Below the pieces are notes generated by a model. The model had not been told where the DNA came from, did no database searches, and worked only from the letters and a program-made list of their open reading frames with translations. The position numbers and the translations under genes are program-made. DNA of 31,387 bases from NCBI GenBank assembly GCA_934424575.1, contig CAKRXU010000033.1, positions 1 to 31,387 of the forward strand, given 5' to 3'. Origin of the DNA: an uncultured Blautia sp. (GTDB lineage: Bacteria > Bacillota > Clostridia > Lachnospirales > Lachnospiraceae). Positions 7,164 to 15,472 of this stretch are shown here, in pieces (position 1 is the first letter of the stretch; each line of letters starts with the position of its first letter).

Positions 7164-8150
7164 TCACCTATCAGCACTACTATACTTCACGATCAGCAGC
7201 TCCACACTCAGCACATCCTGCAATCTTCCCGTCTTCACCGCTTCCTCCGAATCCACAAAATCTACTTCCGCCTGCTCAAGCTCCTCCGTACTGTACGCCC
7301 GTGCACAAGTCAGCAGATTCCGTACCGCAAACGACGGCACACCTAGCCTCGACGCGATCTCACTCTGCGCCGCACCCTCTCCTGACATCTTCTTCGCCAG
7401 CGTCATCTGCCGGAACTGTTTTGACAGAAGGAACAAAATCCTCATCGGCGGCTCCCGAAGGGTCAGGAGGTCATTGTAGAGATCCAGTGCTTTCCTCTGG
7501 TTCTTCTCCGTGACCGCACGGACCATCTCAAAAATCTTATTCTCCGTCCGCGTCGTACAGATCTCCTCAATATCCTCTGCCGTAACCACATCACGTCCCA
7601 TCGTAAACGTGATCAGCTTCTCCAGTTCATTCCGGACATTTCCCATATCCGTCCCCGTCTTCGTCAGAAGGAGCTCCATATCACGTGTCGTGATCTTGCG
7701 CCCCTCACGTCCGAGGATTCCTGCCGCCCAGCGCATCAACGTTTTTTCATCCTGCTTTGCGAACTCCACGATCCGCCCCGCAGATTTGACCGCCTTATAC
7801 ATACGGCTTCGCTTGTCCACTTCCTCCTCCACAAAAACCATCCGCACATAATCCGGCAGAGTCTTTATATAATCTGCAAGTTCATCACACTTATTCTTAA
7901 AAAATCCAGAGTTTTCCACAAGGATCACCCTGTGATCCGCAAAAAAAGGCATCGTTTCACAGAGATCGATCATCTCCCTCACTTCGATCCCCTTACCCTC
8001 ATATTTACTGAAATTCATCGTATCATCATCCGGATTCAAAGCTTTGATCAATTTGTCCTTATACTGGATCTTAAGATACGCCTCATCCCCGCACAAAAGA
8101 TACACTCCCTTGAAATTTCCCGTCTTAATATCTTCCTGTAAGTTTTTCAA
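7164..8150 (-). CDS. holA: DNA polymerase III subunit delta
   Basis: HolA is the clamp-loader subunit that opens the beta sliding clamp. The 328-residue product starts KNLQEDIKTGNFKGVYLLCGDEAYL, the family's N-terminal signature, followed by MPFFADHRVILVENSGFF, the helical lid region, and a C-terminal collar domain containing SKQFRQMTLAKKM and SEIASRLGVPSFAV. I chose the TTG at 8148-8150, which has CAGGAGG 7 bases upstream; the ATG further up would add 8 residues across the ribosome site. It lies downstream of comEC as in Bacillus, but a strong hairpin at 8198-8238 separates the two. No clear promoter was found in the 47 bases between that hairpin and the start. Confidence 0.93.
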   Translation of the reverse strand: MKNLQEDIKTGNFKGVYLLCGDEAYLKIQYKDKLIKALNPDDDTMNFSKYEGKGIEVREMIDLCETMPFFADHRVILVENSGFFKNKCDELADYIKTLPDYVRMVFVEEEVDKRSRMYKAVKSAGRIVEFAKQDEKTLMRWAAGILGREGRKITTRDMELLLTKTGTDMGNVRNELEKLITFTMGRDVVTAEDIEEICTTRTENKIFEMVRAVTEKNQRKALDLYNDLLTLREPPMRILFLLSKQFRQMTLAKKMSGEGAAQSEIASRLGVPSFAVRNLLTCARAYSTEELEQAEVDFVDSEEAVKTGRLQDVLSVELLIVKYSSADR

Positions 8151-8197
8151 ACTCAAACCTCCTGAACAGACCATCCACTTTTATCACAGAATGGTCA

Positions 8198-8238
8198 AAA
8201 AATCGTCTATACCTGTTGTTTAAGTATAGACGATTTTT
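8198..8238 (-). terminator. Symmetric terminator between comEC and holA
   Basis: AAAAATCGTCTATAC (8198-8212) and GTATAGACGATTTTT (8224-8238) are exact reverse complements over an 11-base loop. The A and T tails make it a possible terminator in both directions. It probably ends the comEA-to-comEC transcript. Confidence 0.85.
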
Positions 8239-8273
8239 ATTCTTTTCACAACGTCATAATTTACGATGCTTCG

Positions 8274-8300
8274 CTACTGTTCTCTCCGTTCACAGCAACT
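8274..8300. repeat. Short copy of the dispersed hairpin repeat, after comEC
   Basis: CTACTGT (8274-8280), an 11-base spacer and ACAGCAA differ from the family core TTACTGT-N11-ACAGTAA at only a few positions, and the loop keeps TCTCCGTTC. It runs up to the comEC stop codon at 8299-8301. The strict 7-bp stem is weakened here (TAA replaced by CAA), suggesting decay. Confidence 0.6.
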
Positions 8301-10524
8301 ATACATCTTCTATAAACCTTTCCAGCCACATACTTTTTCCATCTGAAATCACCGTGATCGCTCCGTTTTTCATCGTATATTCCGTCTGAATTCCATTTTG
8401 TTCAAGCCGCTCCGTCGTTTCCGGCGATGGATGTCCATAGGTGTTTGTTTCCGAGCAGGAAATCACCGCAAGTTCCGGCTTTATCCCGTCAAGAAATTCC
8501 TGACAGGTAGAATACCGCGATCCATGATGTCCTACTTTAAGAAAATCTACATCATCAAGCTCTGGGAGCAGTTTTTTCTCCGTCTCCGCTCCGATATCAC
8601 CTGTAAAGAGTCCCCGGAACTTCCCATATTCCAGTTCCAGCACTACCCCCTCTTCATTCACATCCGTCCCGTCCGCTCCCGGCTCCGGTGCCAAAATCTT
8701 TAAACTTACTCCTCCAAACCGGAGTTTCTGCCCCTGATGCAGCCTGATCACAGAAATCCCGCATCTCTTCGCCTGTTCTTCCAGTTCATGATAAACTGCC
8801 TCCGGCGCTTTCCAGTCCGGAAGAAGCAGATTTCTGATACGTAGCGTTGTGAGATGCTTCTCCTTCAGAGTCAGCAGTTCCTGCACACCACTGATATGAT
8901 CAAGATCTGTATGCGAGATCAGCATTGCATCAACCACCGAAATCCCCTGATTTTTGAGATACGGAAGGATCTGATAGGACGCGACATTTTTCTTACTGCT
9001 GCTGCCACCATCCACCATGACATTTTTTCCGCCCGGAATCTGTATCACGATCCCATCTCCCTGCCCGATATCCAGGCAGGTGATCAAAAGCTCCCCTCGC
9101 TGCCGGAACCCCAGAATCAAAACACTCACACAGACAACAGCCACGCAGATCCCCCGCGGCAGGAATCTCCGCACACGACATCCCCCTTTTTCCCGCAGAA
9201 ACCAAGCAGCCTGGATTCCTCCCAGCAAGATCACATAATACACCACACATTTCCATATCTTTGGTGCACCACCGATCCACGTACAAAAAGGAACTGCTCC
9301 TGCCAGCACGCAAAGTTTCTCATAACAACTCAGCAGAATTTTGCCCGGAATCAGACAGAAGCCTGCCAGTTGAATACTCACAAATCCAATACCTGCGCAG
9401 CACAGACCGCAGATCAGCACTACACTTACTGTAGGTAACACAACCAGATTCAAAATGATTCCCAGGACCGACACCTCCCCATACATCCGAAGAAGTACCG
9501 GCAGCGTCGTAAACTGTACCGCCAGGGATGACAAAAGCGTTTTGACCCACGCCCGGTCGCTCTCCACCAGACGGTTCAAAGCCGGAGCCACGATTCCCAG
9601 GCCCGCCACTGCCCCAAATGAAAGCAGGAAACTGCTGCTGTACAGATACGCCGGCGTGTCAAGCAATAAAAGTATCGCTGACGCTGCAAGTGCCGTCAGA
9701 AGGTCATAGCTTCTCCCCAGAATACGCGCCCCGATCGCAAGCACAAACATACAGACTGCGCGCATGGCAGACACACTGCCGCCCGTCAGCATTCCGTACT
9801 GCAGGATCACACTCAGTGCAAGAAAGCCAGCCAGCCCGTTCCCCAGCGAAAGTTTCTTGAGCAGTGAAAACAGTCCCATTCCAAGCACACTGATATGAAG
9901 CCCTGAAATAGCCAGAATATGCACCATTCCTGCCATCTGATATCGCAGTTTTACCTCTTCATCCAGGCTGCTTTTTTCGCCCAGAAGCATTGCCTGATAG
10001 ATGCCCGCATCCTCCCCCGCTGCCACTTCAAGAATTCCCGCTATTCTTCCCCTGAGATCTGTAAGAAACTGACCATATCTCGAATAGCTCCTGCTTTTCT
10101 TCTGTATGATTCCATTTTTCATGAAATAATAGATCCCCCGGCAGGCATAATACTGCTGAGAATCAAATTCTCCCGGATTTCTGGGCGCAGAAACACGTTC
10201 CAGCTCACCACTGACCTGGATGATCATACCTGTCCGCAGATCTTTTTTTATATTTTCTTTCAAAAAAACTCTTATATTTCTGATGGGAATTTTTTCTGAC
10301 TGATATGTCAGATAGACTTGTTTGAGATAGACAGAAAGAGAATATTCCGTGTCCTGACATCGCTGTACTTCCCCGCAGATCACAGCCGATGGATGCGCCT
10401 CGATATATTCCTGGGCCTCACGCGGCAAGGGATTCCCTCTTATGACCGAAATCCCTGCCAGGTCCAGAATACACAGACACAGCATCAGAAACACGCATGC
10501 AGAACACACTGGTCTTTTACGCAT
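8299..10524 (-). CDS. comEC: ComEC/Rec2 DNA uptake channel protein
   Basis: ComEC forms the membrane channel that carries single-stranded DNA into the cytoplasm during transformation. The 741-residue product has two N-terminal membrane segments, an OB-like domain (about 45-150), the Competence domain with many hydrophobic helices (about 180-450, including MVHILAISGLHISVLGMG), and a C-terminal metallo-beta-lactamase domain. That domain carries CLDIGQGDG, MVDGG, HTDLDH (538-543) and VGHHGS (about 664-669), the metal ligands of the putative nuclease, so it looks intact. The ATG at 10522-10524 follows AAGGGAAGAGGA. It lies 62 bases after the GerMN lipoprotein gene, with a hairpin repeat in the gap. 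A complete comEC does not prove the cell is competent. Confidence 0.95.
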   Translation of the reverse strand: MRKRPVCSACVFLMLCLCILDLAGISVIRGNPLPREAQEYIEAHPSAVICGEVQRCQDTEYSLSVYLKQVYLTYQSEKIPIRNIRVFLKENIKKDLRTGMIIQVSGELERVSAPRNPGEFDSQQYYACRGIYYFMKNGIIQKKSRSYSRYGQFLTDLRGRIAGILEVAAGEDAGIYQAMLLGEKSSLDEEVKLRYQMAGMVHILAISGLHISVLGMGLFSLLKKLSLGNGLAGFLALSVILQYGMLTGGSVSAMRAVCMFVLAIGARILGRSYDLLTALAASAILLLLDTPAYLYSSSFLLSFGAVAGLGIVAPALNRLVESDRAWVKTLLSSLAVQFTTLPVLLRMYGEVSVLGIILNLVVLPTVSVVLICGLCCAGIGFVSIQLAGFCLIPGKILLSCYEKLCVLAGAVPFCTWIGGAPKIWKCVVYYVILLGGIQAAWFLREKGGCRVRRFLPRGICVAVVCVSVLILGFRQRGELLITCLDIGQGDGIVIQIPGGKNVMVDGGSSSKKNVASYQILPYLKNQGISVVDAMLISHTDLDHISGVQELLTLKEKHLTTLRIRNLLLPDWKAPEAVYHELEEQAKRCGISVIRLHQGQKLRFGGVSLKILAPEPGADGTDVNEEGVVLELEYGKFRGLFTGDIGAETEKKLLPELDDVDFLKVGHHGSRYSTCQEFLDGIKPELAVISCSETNTYGHPSPETTERLEQNGIQTEYTMKNGAITVISDGKSMWLERFIEDV

Positions 10525-10557
10525 TCCTCTTCCCTTCTGTATAGAAGTGCTTCAGGA

Positions 10558-10583
10558 GTTACTGTTCACTCCGTTCACAGTAA
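10558..10583. repeat. Short copy of the dispersed hairpin repeat, between the GerMN gene and comEC
   Basis: TTACTGT (10559-10565) and ACAGTAA (10577-10583) are exact reverse complements around an 11-base loop reading TCACTCCGTTC. The right arm ends 3 bases before the stop codon of the lipoprotein gene on the minus strand, so the hairpin would form in the transcript between two genes of one operon. Confidence 0.75.
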
Positions 10584-10586
10584 TCT

Positions 10587-11531
10587 TCAGGATTCTGTAT
10601 TCTCATCCGGAAGCACAAGGTCTTCATTTTTTTCATAAAATTTATATAACGGCAGATTTTTCTGGAAGTTTCCTCCGCTGTCTCCTTCTATGGAAATCTG
10701 CACTTTATCCACCTCACAGGAATCCACAATGGAATTTACCACCGAATAAACAGAAATATTTTCTGCCACATCCAGTGCTGCATCCTGAAATTCACTGTTC
10801 AGATCAAGGTAACAAATCCTGTCTGCCGTGATCGCATTAATCGCCACTGTATGCTCTGGGATCGTTGCATAATGCCCATCTTCCAGAGGTCCCTTGGCAA
10901 GCTGTTCCAGAACGACACGCTCCTTCGGAAGCGTCCTTCTGTAATAGACATTCCGGGTCTCTTTCAGCAGACGTTTGCCGCTCTTATCCGCAAAATACAG
11001 GGTAAAAGTATCATACCGATAATTATCTTCGTTCTTCTTCGATACTTCGACAAATGTATCGTCTGTCATATCCCCAATCTCCTGATTTCTTGAATCCCTA
11101 AGCGGCTGTCCTGCCACCGTAAAACGAACCTTTGCAATTCCCGGTATCTGAAGAAATGTCTGGACGATTCCATCTCTAGTGAGAACCTCTCTCACCTTAC
11201 TCATTTCTGAATACTCCTTACCGAAATCAATGACCAGCACATCATCCTGCAGATCATAAGAACTCACAGAGACATTCTCCGGAAGAAGACCAATTCCGTC
11301 TTCCGGCACGTCCGTACTGCCTAACTTCTGGATCAATTCCTTCACCATGTATTCCTTGGTTTCTTCTTTTGGCTCATAAGTTTCACTCTTGAGCGCAGTT
11401 TCATTTGTATTGAGATAATAAAAATTGTATTTACTGTCTTCTTGCTTCGACTGTATGGTTTCTATGCTGCATCCCGCAAACAAAGTACAGACCAGCAGTG
11501 CCAGAAGAAGCACTCTTAATATTCTCTTCAT
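10587..11531 (-). CDS. GerMN-domain lipoprotein
   Basis: The start is ATG 11529-11531 with AGGAGG 6 bases upstream. The 314-residue product begins with a lipoprotein signal, MKRILRVLLLALLVCTLFAGC, whose lipobox Cys is residue 21, so it should be anchored on the outer face of the membrane. Two GerMN-like repeats follow: about 30-160, with TKEYMVKELIQKLGS and DVLVIDFGKEYSEM, and about 170-300, with RVVLEQLAKGP and CYLDLNSEFQDA. GerMN domains occur in the spore germination protein GerM and in lipoproteins encoded beside sensor kinases. It lies 10 bases downstream of the kinase gene, so a role in sensing or modulating that kinase is likely, by inference. A direct role in germination is less likely in this context. 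Confidence 0.85.
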   Translation of the reverse strand: MKRILRVLLLALLVCTLFAGCSIETIQSKQEDSKYNFYYLNTNETALKSETYEPKEETKEYMVKELIQKLGSTDVPEDGIGLLPENVSVSSYDLQDDVLVIDFGKEYSEMSKVREVLTRDGIVQTFLQIPGIAKVRFTVAGQPLRDSRNQEIGDMTDDTFVEVSKKNEDNYRYDTFTLYFADKSGKRLLKETRNVYYRRTLPKERVVLEQLAKGPLEDGHYATIPEHTVAINAITADRICYLDLNSEFQDAALDVAENISVYSVVNSIVDSCEVDKVQISIEGDSGGNFQKNLPLYKFYEKNEDLVLPDENTES

Positions 11532-11541
11532 CCAGCACCTC

Positions 11542-12969
11542 CTACGGAATATATGACAGTGGGACACGAACGGAAAAAGTAGTTCCTTCCCCTTCTTTGC
11601 TGAATACCTTGATCACTCCATGATGCATGCCGATCGTACTTCTCGTGATCGCAAGGCCAAGTCCTGTTCCTCCGATCTCTCTGGAGTGGGACTTATCCAC
11701 CCTGTAAAATCTCTCAAAGATACGGCTCAGAGAATCCTCCGGAATACCCATTCCTGAATCAGCAACCGTCACATAAAAGAACTTGTGATCCGCATCCAGC
11801 GATACTCTTACCCATCCGTCGTCTACATTGTACTTGATCGCATTTTCTACCAGGTTACTGATCGCAGATGTAAATTTCAGTTCGTCCACATCTGCCTCCA
11901 CCGGGCGGAAACTGTCGAGGATCAGGTCAATATTTCTCTTGTCCGCGATCGGACGCAGACGTTTCAGGATGTCTTCCAGAAGCTGATTGATCGACATATG
12001 CTGAATCTGAAGATCTGCATTTTTCTTGTCCATCTTGACCAGTGTCAGAAGATCCGTAATGATCCTGTTCTCACGGTCGATCTCTGCTGTGATGTCACGC
12101 ATAAATTCCTGATACAGTTCCTCTGGAACATCCTTTTGTCCTACCAGAGAATCTGCAAGGACTTTCATGGAAGTCATCGGAGTCTTAAGTTCATGAGAGA
12201 CATTAGATACAAACTCTGACCTCGACTCATCCAGAACTTTCATTCTGGCAAGCATCTTATTAAACGCATCTGTGATAAGTTCTGTCTCCGTATAATCCGG
12301 TACACAGATCTCATCCTGCTGATATCCGTCCGTCAGATCCTCGATCGCCTTGGTAACTCTGGCAAGCGGTTTTACCAGCACTGTTGACAGGATATACGCC
12401 AGAAACAGGGATAACACAATAATGATGCAGATGATCAGGATTCCCTTCTGCTCCAGATCTCCGGCGATCGCCGCAATCTCGCTGCTGGATATATTTACCA
12501 CCATGGCACCCTGAGCCTGCGACACGTCCGCACTCCTGACTGGAACTACCAGCTCGATCATCTGACCATTCTTCCTGTACTCGTCTGAATCACCATTTTT
12601 GAAACATCGTATCACCTTTGATGAGACAAGTGTCCTTCCCTCATCTACATGATAAGTGTCTTTAACAATCTTAAAATCTCTGTCAACCAGAAGGATCCTT
12701 CCACCATAGACATTAGACAATAACTCCAGCTTGCTGTTGACAGCTTCAGAGCTGGAGTCATTGAGATAATTTTCTTTGATGATCTGGTCACAAAGGATCT
12801 CGCATTCTGTGCGTACTGCACTCACGCTGACTTTTACCGCCTGATTTTCGTAATAGTATATCATCAGTTGTGTCACGATAATTCCCGGCACGATTCCCAG
12901 AATAATAAGGATAATAAAGATACGAAAACGCAGACTCTTAAAAAATTTTGTCTTTTTTTTCGGCTCCAT
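11542..12969 (-). CDS. Membrane sensor histidine kinase (WalK/PhoR-like)
   Basis: The 475-residue kinase has a first membrane helix (about 16-38), an extracellular sensor domain (about 40-172), a second helix (about 176-198), a HAMP linker (KPLARVTKAIEDLTDGY, from 200), and a HisKA domain with the phospho-acceptor His259 in SNVSHELKTPM. The ATPase domain shows SNLVENAIKYN (371-381), ADSGMGIP (403-410), FERFYRVDKSHSREIGGTGLGLA and a C-terminal GTTFSVRVP. All catalytic motifs are present. There is no PAS domain between HAMP and HisKA, unlike Bacillus WalK. The ATG at 12967-12969 lies 3 bases after the response regulator stop and has no strong ribosome site, so translation is probably coupled. 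The stimulus is unknown. Confidence 0.93.
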   Translation of the reverse strand: MEPKKKTKFFKSLRFRIFIILIILGIVPGIIVTQLMIYYYENQAVKVSVSAVRTECEILCDQIIKENYLNDSSSEAVNSKLELLSNVYGGRILLVDRDFKIVKDTYHVDEGRTLVSSKVIRCFKNGDSDEYRKNGQMIELVVPVRSADVSQAQGAMVVNISSSEIAAIAGDLEQKGILIICIIIVLSLFLAYILSTVLVKPLARVTKAIEDLTDGYQQDEICVPDYTETELITDAFNKMLARMKVLDESRSEFVSNVSHELKTPMTSMKVLADSLVGQKDVPEELYQEFMRDITAEIDRENRIITDLLTLVKMDKKNADLQIQHMSINQLLEDILKRLRPIADKRNIDLILDSFRPVEADVDELKFTSAISNLVENAIKYNVDDGWVRVSLDADHKFFYVTVADSGMGIPEDSLSRIFERFYRVDKSHSREIGGTGLGLAITRSTIGMHHGVIKVFSKEGEGTTFSVRVPLSYIP

Positions 12970-12972
12970 GGA

Positions 12973-13662
12973 TTATGCCTGGAAATAATATCCTACACCC
13001 CATTTGGTGTGTACATACTTCGGCTCACTGGGATTAGCCTCGATCTTTTCGCGAAGACGGCGGATATGTACATCGACCGTACGGACATCGCCTGGATATT
13101 CATATCCCCATACGATATTCAGAAGATTCTCTCGGCTGTAAACCTTGTTTGGATTGAATACCAGAAGTTCCAACACATCAAATTCCTTCGCTGTCAGATT
13201 GATCTCTCTGTCCGCGATAAATACTCGACGGCTCTCGCAGTCCAGCTTCAGGTCACCTGCCTGGATCGTCTTTGCTTTTTCTTTTTCTTCATGTTCAGAA
13301 CGGGCACGACGCATGATAGCTTTGATACGTGCCTTGACCTCAAGGATGTTGAACGGTTTGGTGATATAATCATCTGCGCCATAATCCAGACCCAGAATCT
13401 TATCCATATCTTCACCTTTGGCAGTAAGCATAACGATCGGCACATTGGAAAATTCACGGATCTGCTGGCATACTTCCAGCCCGTCCATCTTCGGCAGCAT
13501 CAGATCCAGAAGGATAATGTCATATTTATTCTCCTTCGCCTTCTCCACCGCTTCTTCTCCATCGTAAGCGCAGTCCACTTCCATTCCGTCCTGTTCCAGA
13601 TTGAAGCGGATTCCTTTTACGATCAGTTTTTCGTCATCTACTACTAAAACTTTTCTGCTCAT
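12973..13662 (-). CDS. OmpR/PhoB-family response regulator (WalR-like)
   Basis: The 229-residue protein has a receiver domain (1-115) with the acidic pair Asp9-Asp10, phospho-acceptor Asp53 in LLDLMLPKMDG, Thr80 in VMLTAKG and Lys102 in YITKPF. The DNA-binding winged helix (about 130-229) reads LTAKEFDVLELL and DVRTVDVHIRRLREK, ending GVGYYF. The ATG has AAGGAG upstream. It is followed after 3 bases by its kinase and preceded by the comEA-like gene with a 10-base gap. The sequence resembles WalR (YycF) and PhoP, but the walH/walI partners are absent, so I do not give a symbol. Confidence 0.94.
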   Translation of the reverse strand: MSRKVLVVDDEKLIVKGIRFNLEQDGMEVDCAYDGEEAVEKAKENKYDIILLDLMLPKMDGLEVCQQIREFSNVPIVMLTAKGEDMDKILGLDYGADDYITKPFNILEVKARIKAIMRRARSEHEEKEKAKTIQAGDLKLDCESRRVFIADREINLTAKEFDVLELLVFNPNKVYSRENLLNIVWGYEYPGDVRTVDVHIRRLREKIEANPSEPKYVHTKWGVGYYFQA

Positions 13663-13672
13663 TCGATTCTCC

Positions 13673-14332
13673 TTATTTTACTGCAATCTTATCCTTTATC
13701 ATTGAAAAGGTACTTTCTTTGATTCCGGACACCTGCATGATCTCCTCGATACTGGAAAAACCTCCATGTTCCTCTCTGTACGCAAGGATTGCCTGCGCCT
13801 TGGAATCTCCGATACCAGACAGTGTCTTGAGTGTCTCGGCATCTGCTGTATTCAGATTGACAATTCCATCTTCTGTACCTGTGCTGTCTCCCGTTCCTGT
13901 GGTCTCAGGTACCGCCGGAACAAGATTGCCCTCCTCTGCTTCCTGAACAGTCGGTACATAAACCTGCTGTCCATCACTGAGTGGCTGTGCCTGATTGACA
14001 GAAATTCCGGAAGCCTCTTGCGTCATCCCTCCCGCAGCCTCGATTGCCTGAAATACCCGGCTGTCCGGATCCATCTCATAGACTCCCGGCTGATTCACAG
14101 CACCACAGACATCCACAAAAATTTCCTGCGGTTCAGGTGTCGCTGACGGAACCTCGCCAGTCATTACTCCCTCCTCCTGATCAGTTTCTTCTACAATATC
14201 AGAAGCGGTATCTTCCTGGCTCTCAAGCAATATCTCATTGCTTCTCGCGCCACATCCCACACAGAAAATCCCTGCAAAAAGTGCAATCGGCAAAAGCACT
14301 GTACAGTATTTTCTTATTAATTTTTTGATAAT
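13673..14332 (-). CDS. comEA: ComEA-like DNA-binding protein (SLBB plus helix-hairpin-helix)
   Basis: ComEA binds incoming double-stranded DNA outside the membrane and hands it to ComEC. The protein has a hydrophobic N terminus (LLPIALFAGIFCVGC), an acidic spacer, an SLBB domain (IFVDVCGAVNQPGVYEM onward), a Gly/Thr-rich linker and two helix-hairpin-helix motifs (VNLNTADAETLKTLSGIG and FSSIEEIMQVSGI). The first conventional start, GTG 14297-14299, has no ribosome site and no basic residues before the hydrophobic core. ATT at 14330-14332 has AAGGGAG 9 bases upstream and gives IKKLIRKYC before the core, a proper signal, so I use it. One base fewer in the A6 run at 14321-14326 would instead join a GTG at 14341-14343. 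Its Cys27 might be lipidated, though the lipobox is imperfect. Confidence 0.88.
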   Translation of the reverse strand: MIKKLIRKYCTVLLPIALFAGIFCVGCGARSNEILLESQEDTASDIVEETDQEEGVMTGEVPSATPEPQEIFVDVCGAVNQPGVYEMDPDSRVFQAIEAAGGMTQEASGISVNQAQPLSDGQQVYVPTVQEAEEGNLVPAVPETTGTGDSTGTEDGIVNLNTADAETLKTLSGIGDSKAQAILAYREEHGGFSSIEEIMQVSGIKESTFSMIKDKIAVK

Positions 14333-14451
14333 ACCGGTTCACTCCCTTCTATATTAAGGCAGTCTCCTCCGGTATATACTTGACCATGTCTTATTTTACC
14401 CAATTCCCCTGAGTTTTACAATAGGAAACTTCTATTCTTCCAGGATTCCCC

Positions 14452-14886
14452 TTATTTCTGCCATTTGAAGATCACGATGCCGACGATCGCAATCAGCATT
14501 CCCAGTACTTTTCTCCACTCAAAAGGCTCTTTATCTACGCCAAAAAGCCCCATCAGTTCGATCAGATATGCAACGATCAACTGCGAGATCACGATCAGCA
14601 TGGCAGCTTTTGCAGGACCAAGCGCACCCATGCTCTGGATCACGGTGATCGTGATAAATGCTCCGATCACGCCTCCGAGAAGTGTGTATTTATTCTCCAC
14701 CTGCCATAACGCAGAAACGCTCTGCCGCCCTGTAAAAAGCCACGCGGCAACGCAGACTGCAAAGGCCGAGAGCTGTACCCAGCCCGTCGATACCCACAGG
14801 CTGCTCTGCTTCGTCACTTCCGTATTAAAAACTCCCTGAATGCTCATCAATGCACCTGAGATCAGTGCTGCAAGAAATCCCCACAT
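14452..14886 (-). CDS. YdcZ-type (DUF606) small DMT-superfamily membrane protein
   Basis: The 144-residue product has about five hydrophobic helices (WGFLAALISGALMSIQGV; LSAFAVCVAAWLF; LLGGVIGAFITITVIQSMG; AAMLIVISQLIVAYLIELMG; LGMLIAIVGIVIF). It ends FKWQK, with few charged residues overall. The GALMSIQGVFNTEVTK start and the length are those of the DUF606/YdcZ family, half-size relatives of EamA transporters that usually work as dimers or pairs; no partner gene is adjacent. The start is ATG 14884-14886 with GGAGGG upstream. Substrate unknown. It lies just downstream of the feo operon terminator and is probably expressed separately. Confidence 0.82.
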   Translation of the reverse strand: MWGFLAALISGALMSIQGVFNTEVTKQSSLWVSTGWVQLSAFAVCVAAWLFTGRQSVSALWQVENKYTLLGGVIGAFITITVIQSMGALGPAKAAMLIVISQLIVAYLIELMGLFGVDKEPFEWRKVLGMLIAIVGIVIFKWQK

Positions 14887-14919
14887 AGTAATATCCCTCC
14901 GTAATATGCAATGCAATAA

Positions 14920-14951
14920 AAAGAGACTGGTTTATCAATTCCAGTCTCTTT
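14920..14951 (-). terminator. Terminator of the feo operon
   Basis: AAAGAGACTGG (14920-14930) and CCAGTCTCTTT (14941-14951) are exact reverse complements over a 10-base loop. Read leftward, the stem is followed by more T residues. It lies about 60 bases past the stop of the 49-residue membrane protein gene. Confidence 0.88.
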
Positions 14952-15010
14952 ATCCTGTTTAATATCAGCATATACGGATCTCGGTGTTTTTATACACTTT
15001 ATATCTGCTG

Positions 15011-15160
15011 TTATTTGTCGCTGTTTCTGAACTCTTCGTCCTTTTTCTGTGCTCTCTTTTTCTTGATCCACTGAAATCCCTGATAGATCAGCATTCCTAC
15101 AATGTAGATAACAATGACTGCACCGAACATATACATCGTGGATCCTGTTGAATTTCCCAT
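15011..15160 (-). CDS. 49-residue single-pass membrane protein at the end of the feo operon
   Basis: A short open frame runs from ATG 15158-15160 to TAA 15011-15013 and has AGGAGG 6 bases upstream, one of the best ribosome sites in the operon. The peptide starts MGNSTGST, has one hydrophobic segment of about 16 residues (MFGAVIVIYIVGMLIY) and ends with a strongly charged tail (WIKKKRAQKKDEEF), which by the positive-inside rule places the C terminus in the cytoplasm. It begins 10 bases after the FeoB-associated Cys-rich gene and precedes the operon terminator, so it is the fifth feo gene. It does not resemble FeoC (no winged helix, no Cys). I do not recognise a family; a role in Feo complex assembly is inference. 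Confidence 0.75.
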   Translation of the reverse strand: MGNSTGSTMYMFGAVIVIYIVGMLIYQGFQWIKKKRAQKKDEEFRNSDK

Positions 15161-15170
15161 ACAGTGCCTC

Positions 15171-15377
15171 CTATTTCAGACGTTTTTTCGAAGACTGTGC
15201 AGTACTTTTATTGAAAGCAGCCCCGCTGCAGCCGCCGCAGCTTCCACAGTTGCCGCTGCATCCACTGCAGCCCATATGTTTGCCTTCTTTGGCATTTTTT
15301 ACATTTTTGTAGATTATGTATGCACAATATCCAAGGATCAAAGCCATGATAATAATATTTGCCAGCATTTCACTCAT
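15171..15377 (-). CDS. FeoB-associated Cys-rich membrane protein
   Basis: The product is up to 68 residues: one N-terminal membrane helix (ANIIIMALILGYCAYIIY), a basic stretch (KNVKNAKEGKH) and a Cys cluster MGCSGCSGNCGSCGGC, then a polar tail. This is the FeoB_associated family, found after feoB in many Firmicutes; the Cys cluster presumably binds or senses iron. Two in-frame starts are possible. The ATG at 15375-15377 directly touches the ribosome site AGAGAGG, whereas the ATG at 15366-15368 lies 9 bases from it and may be the real start (65 residues). Confidence 0.88.
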   Translation of the reverse strand: MSEMLANIIIMALILGYCAYIIYKNVKNAKEGKHMGCSGCSGNCGSCGGCSGAAFNKSTAQSSKKRLK

Positions 15378-15472
15378 CCTCTCTTTAAATACCGCCAGTC
15401 ACTTAAGTTACTTATTAAAACAGAGGCCGGACACATCAACTGCATCCAGCCCCTTTATTATTTCATAATTTC

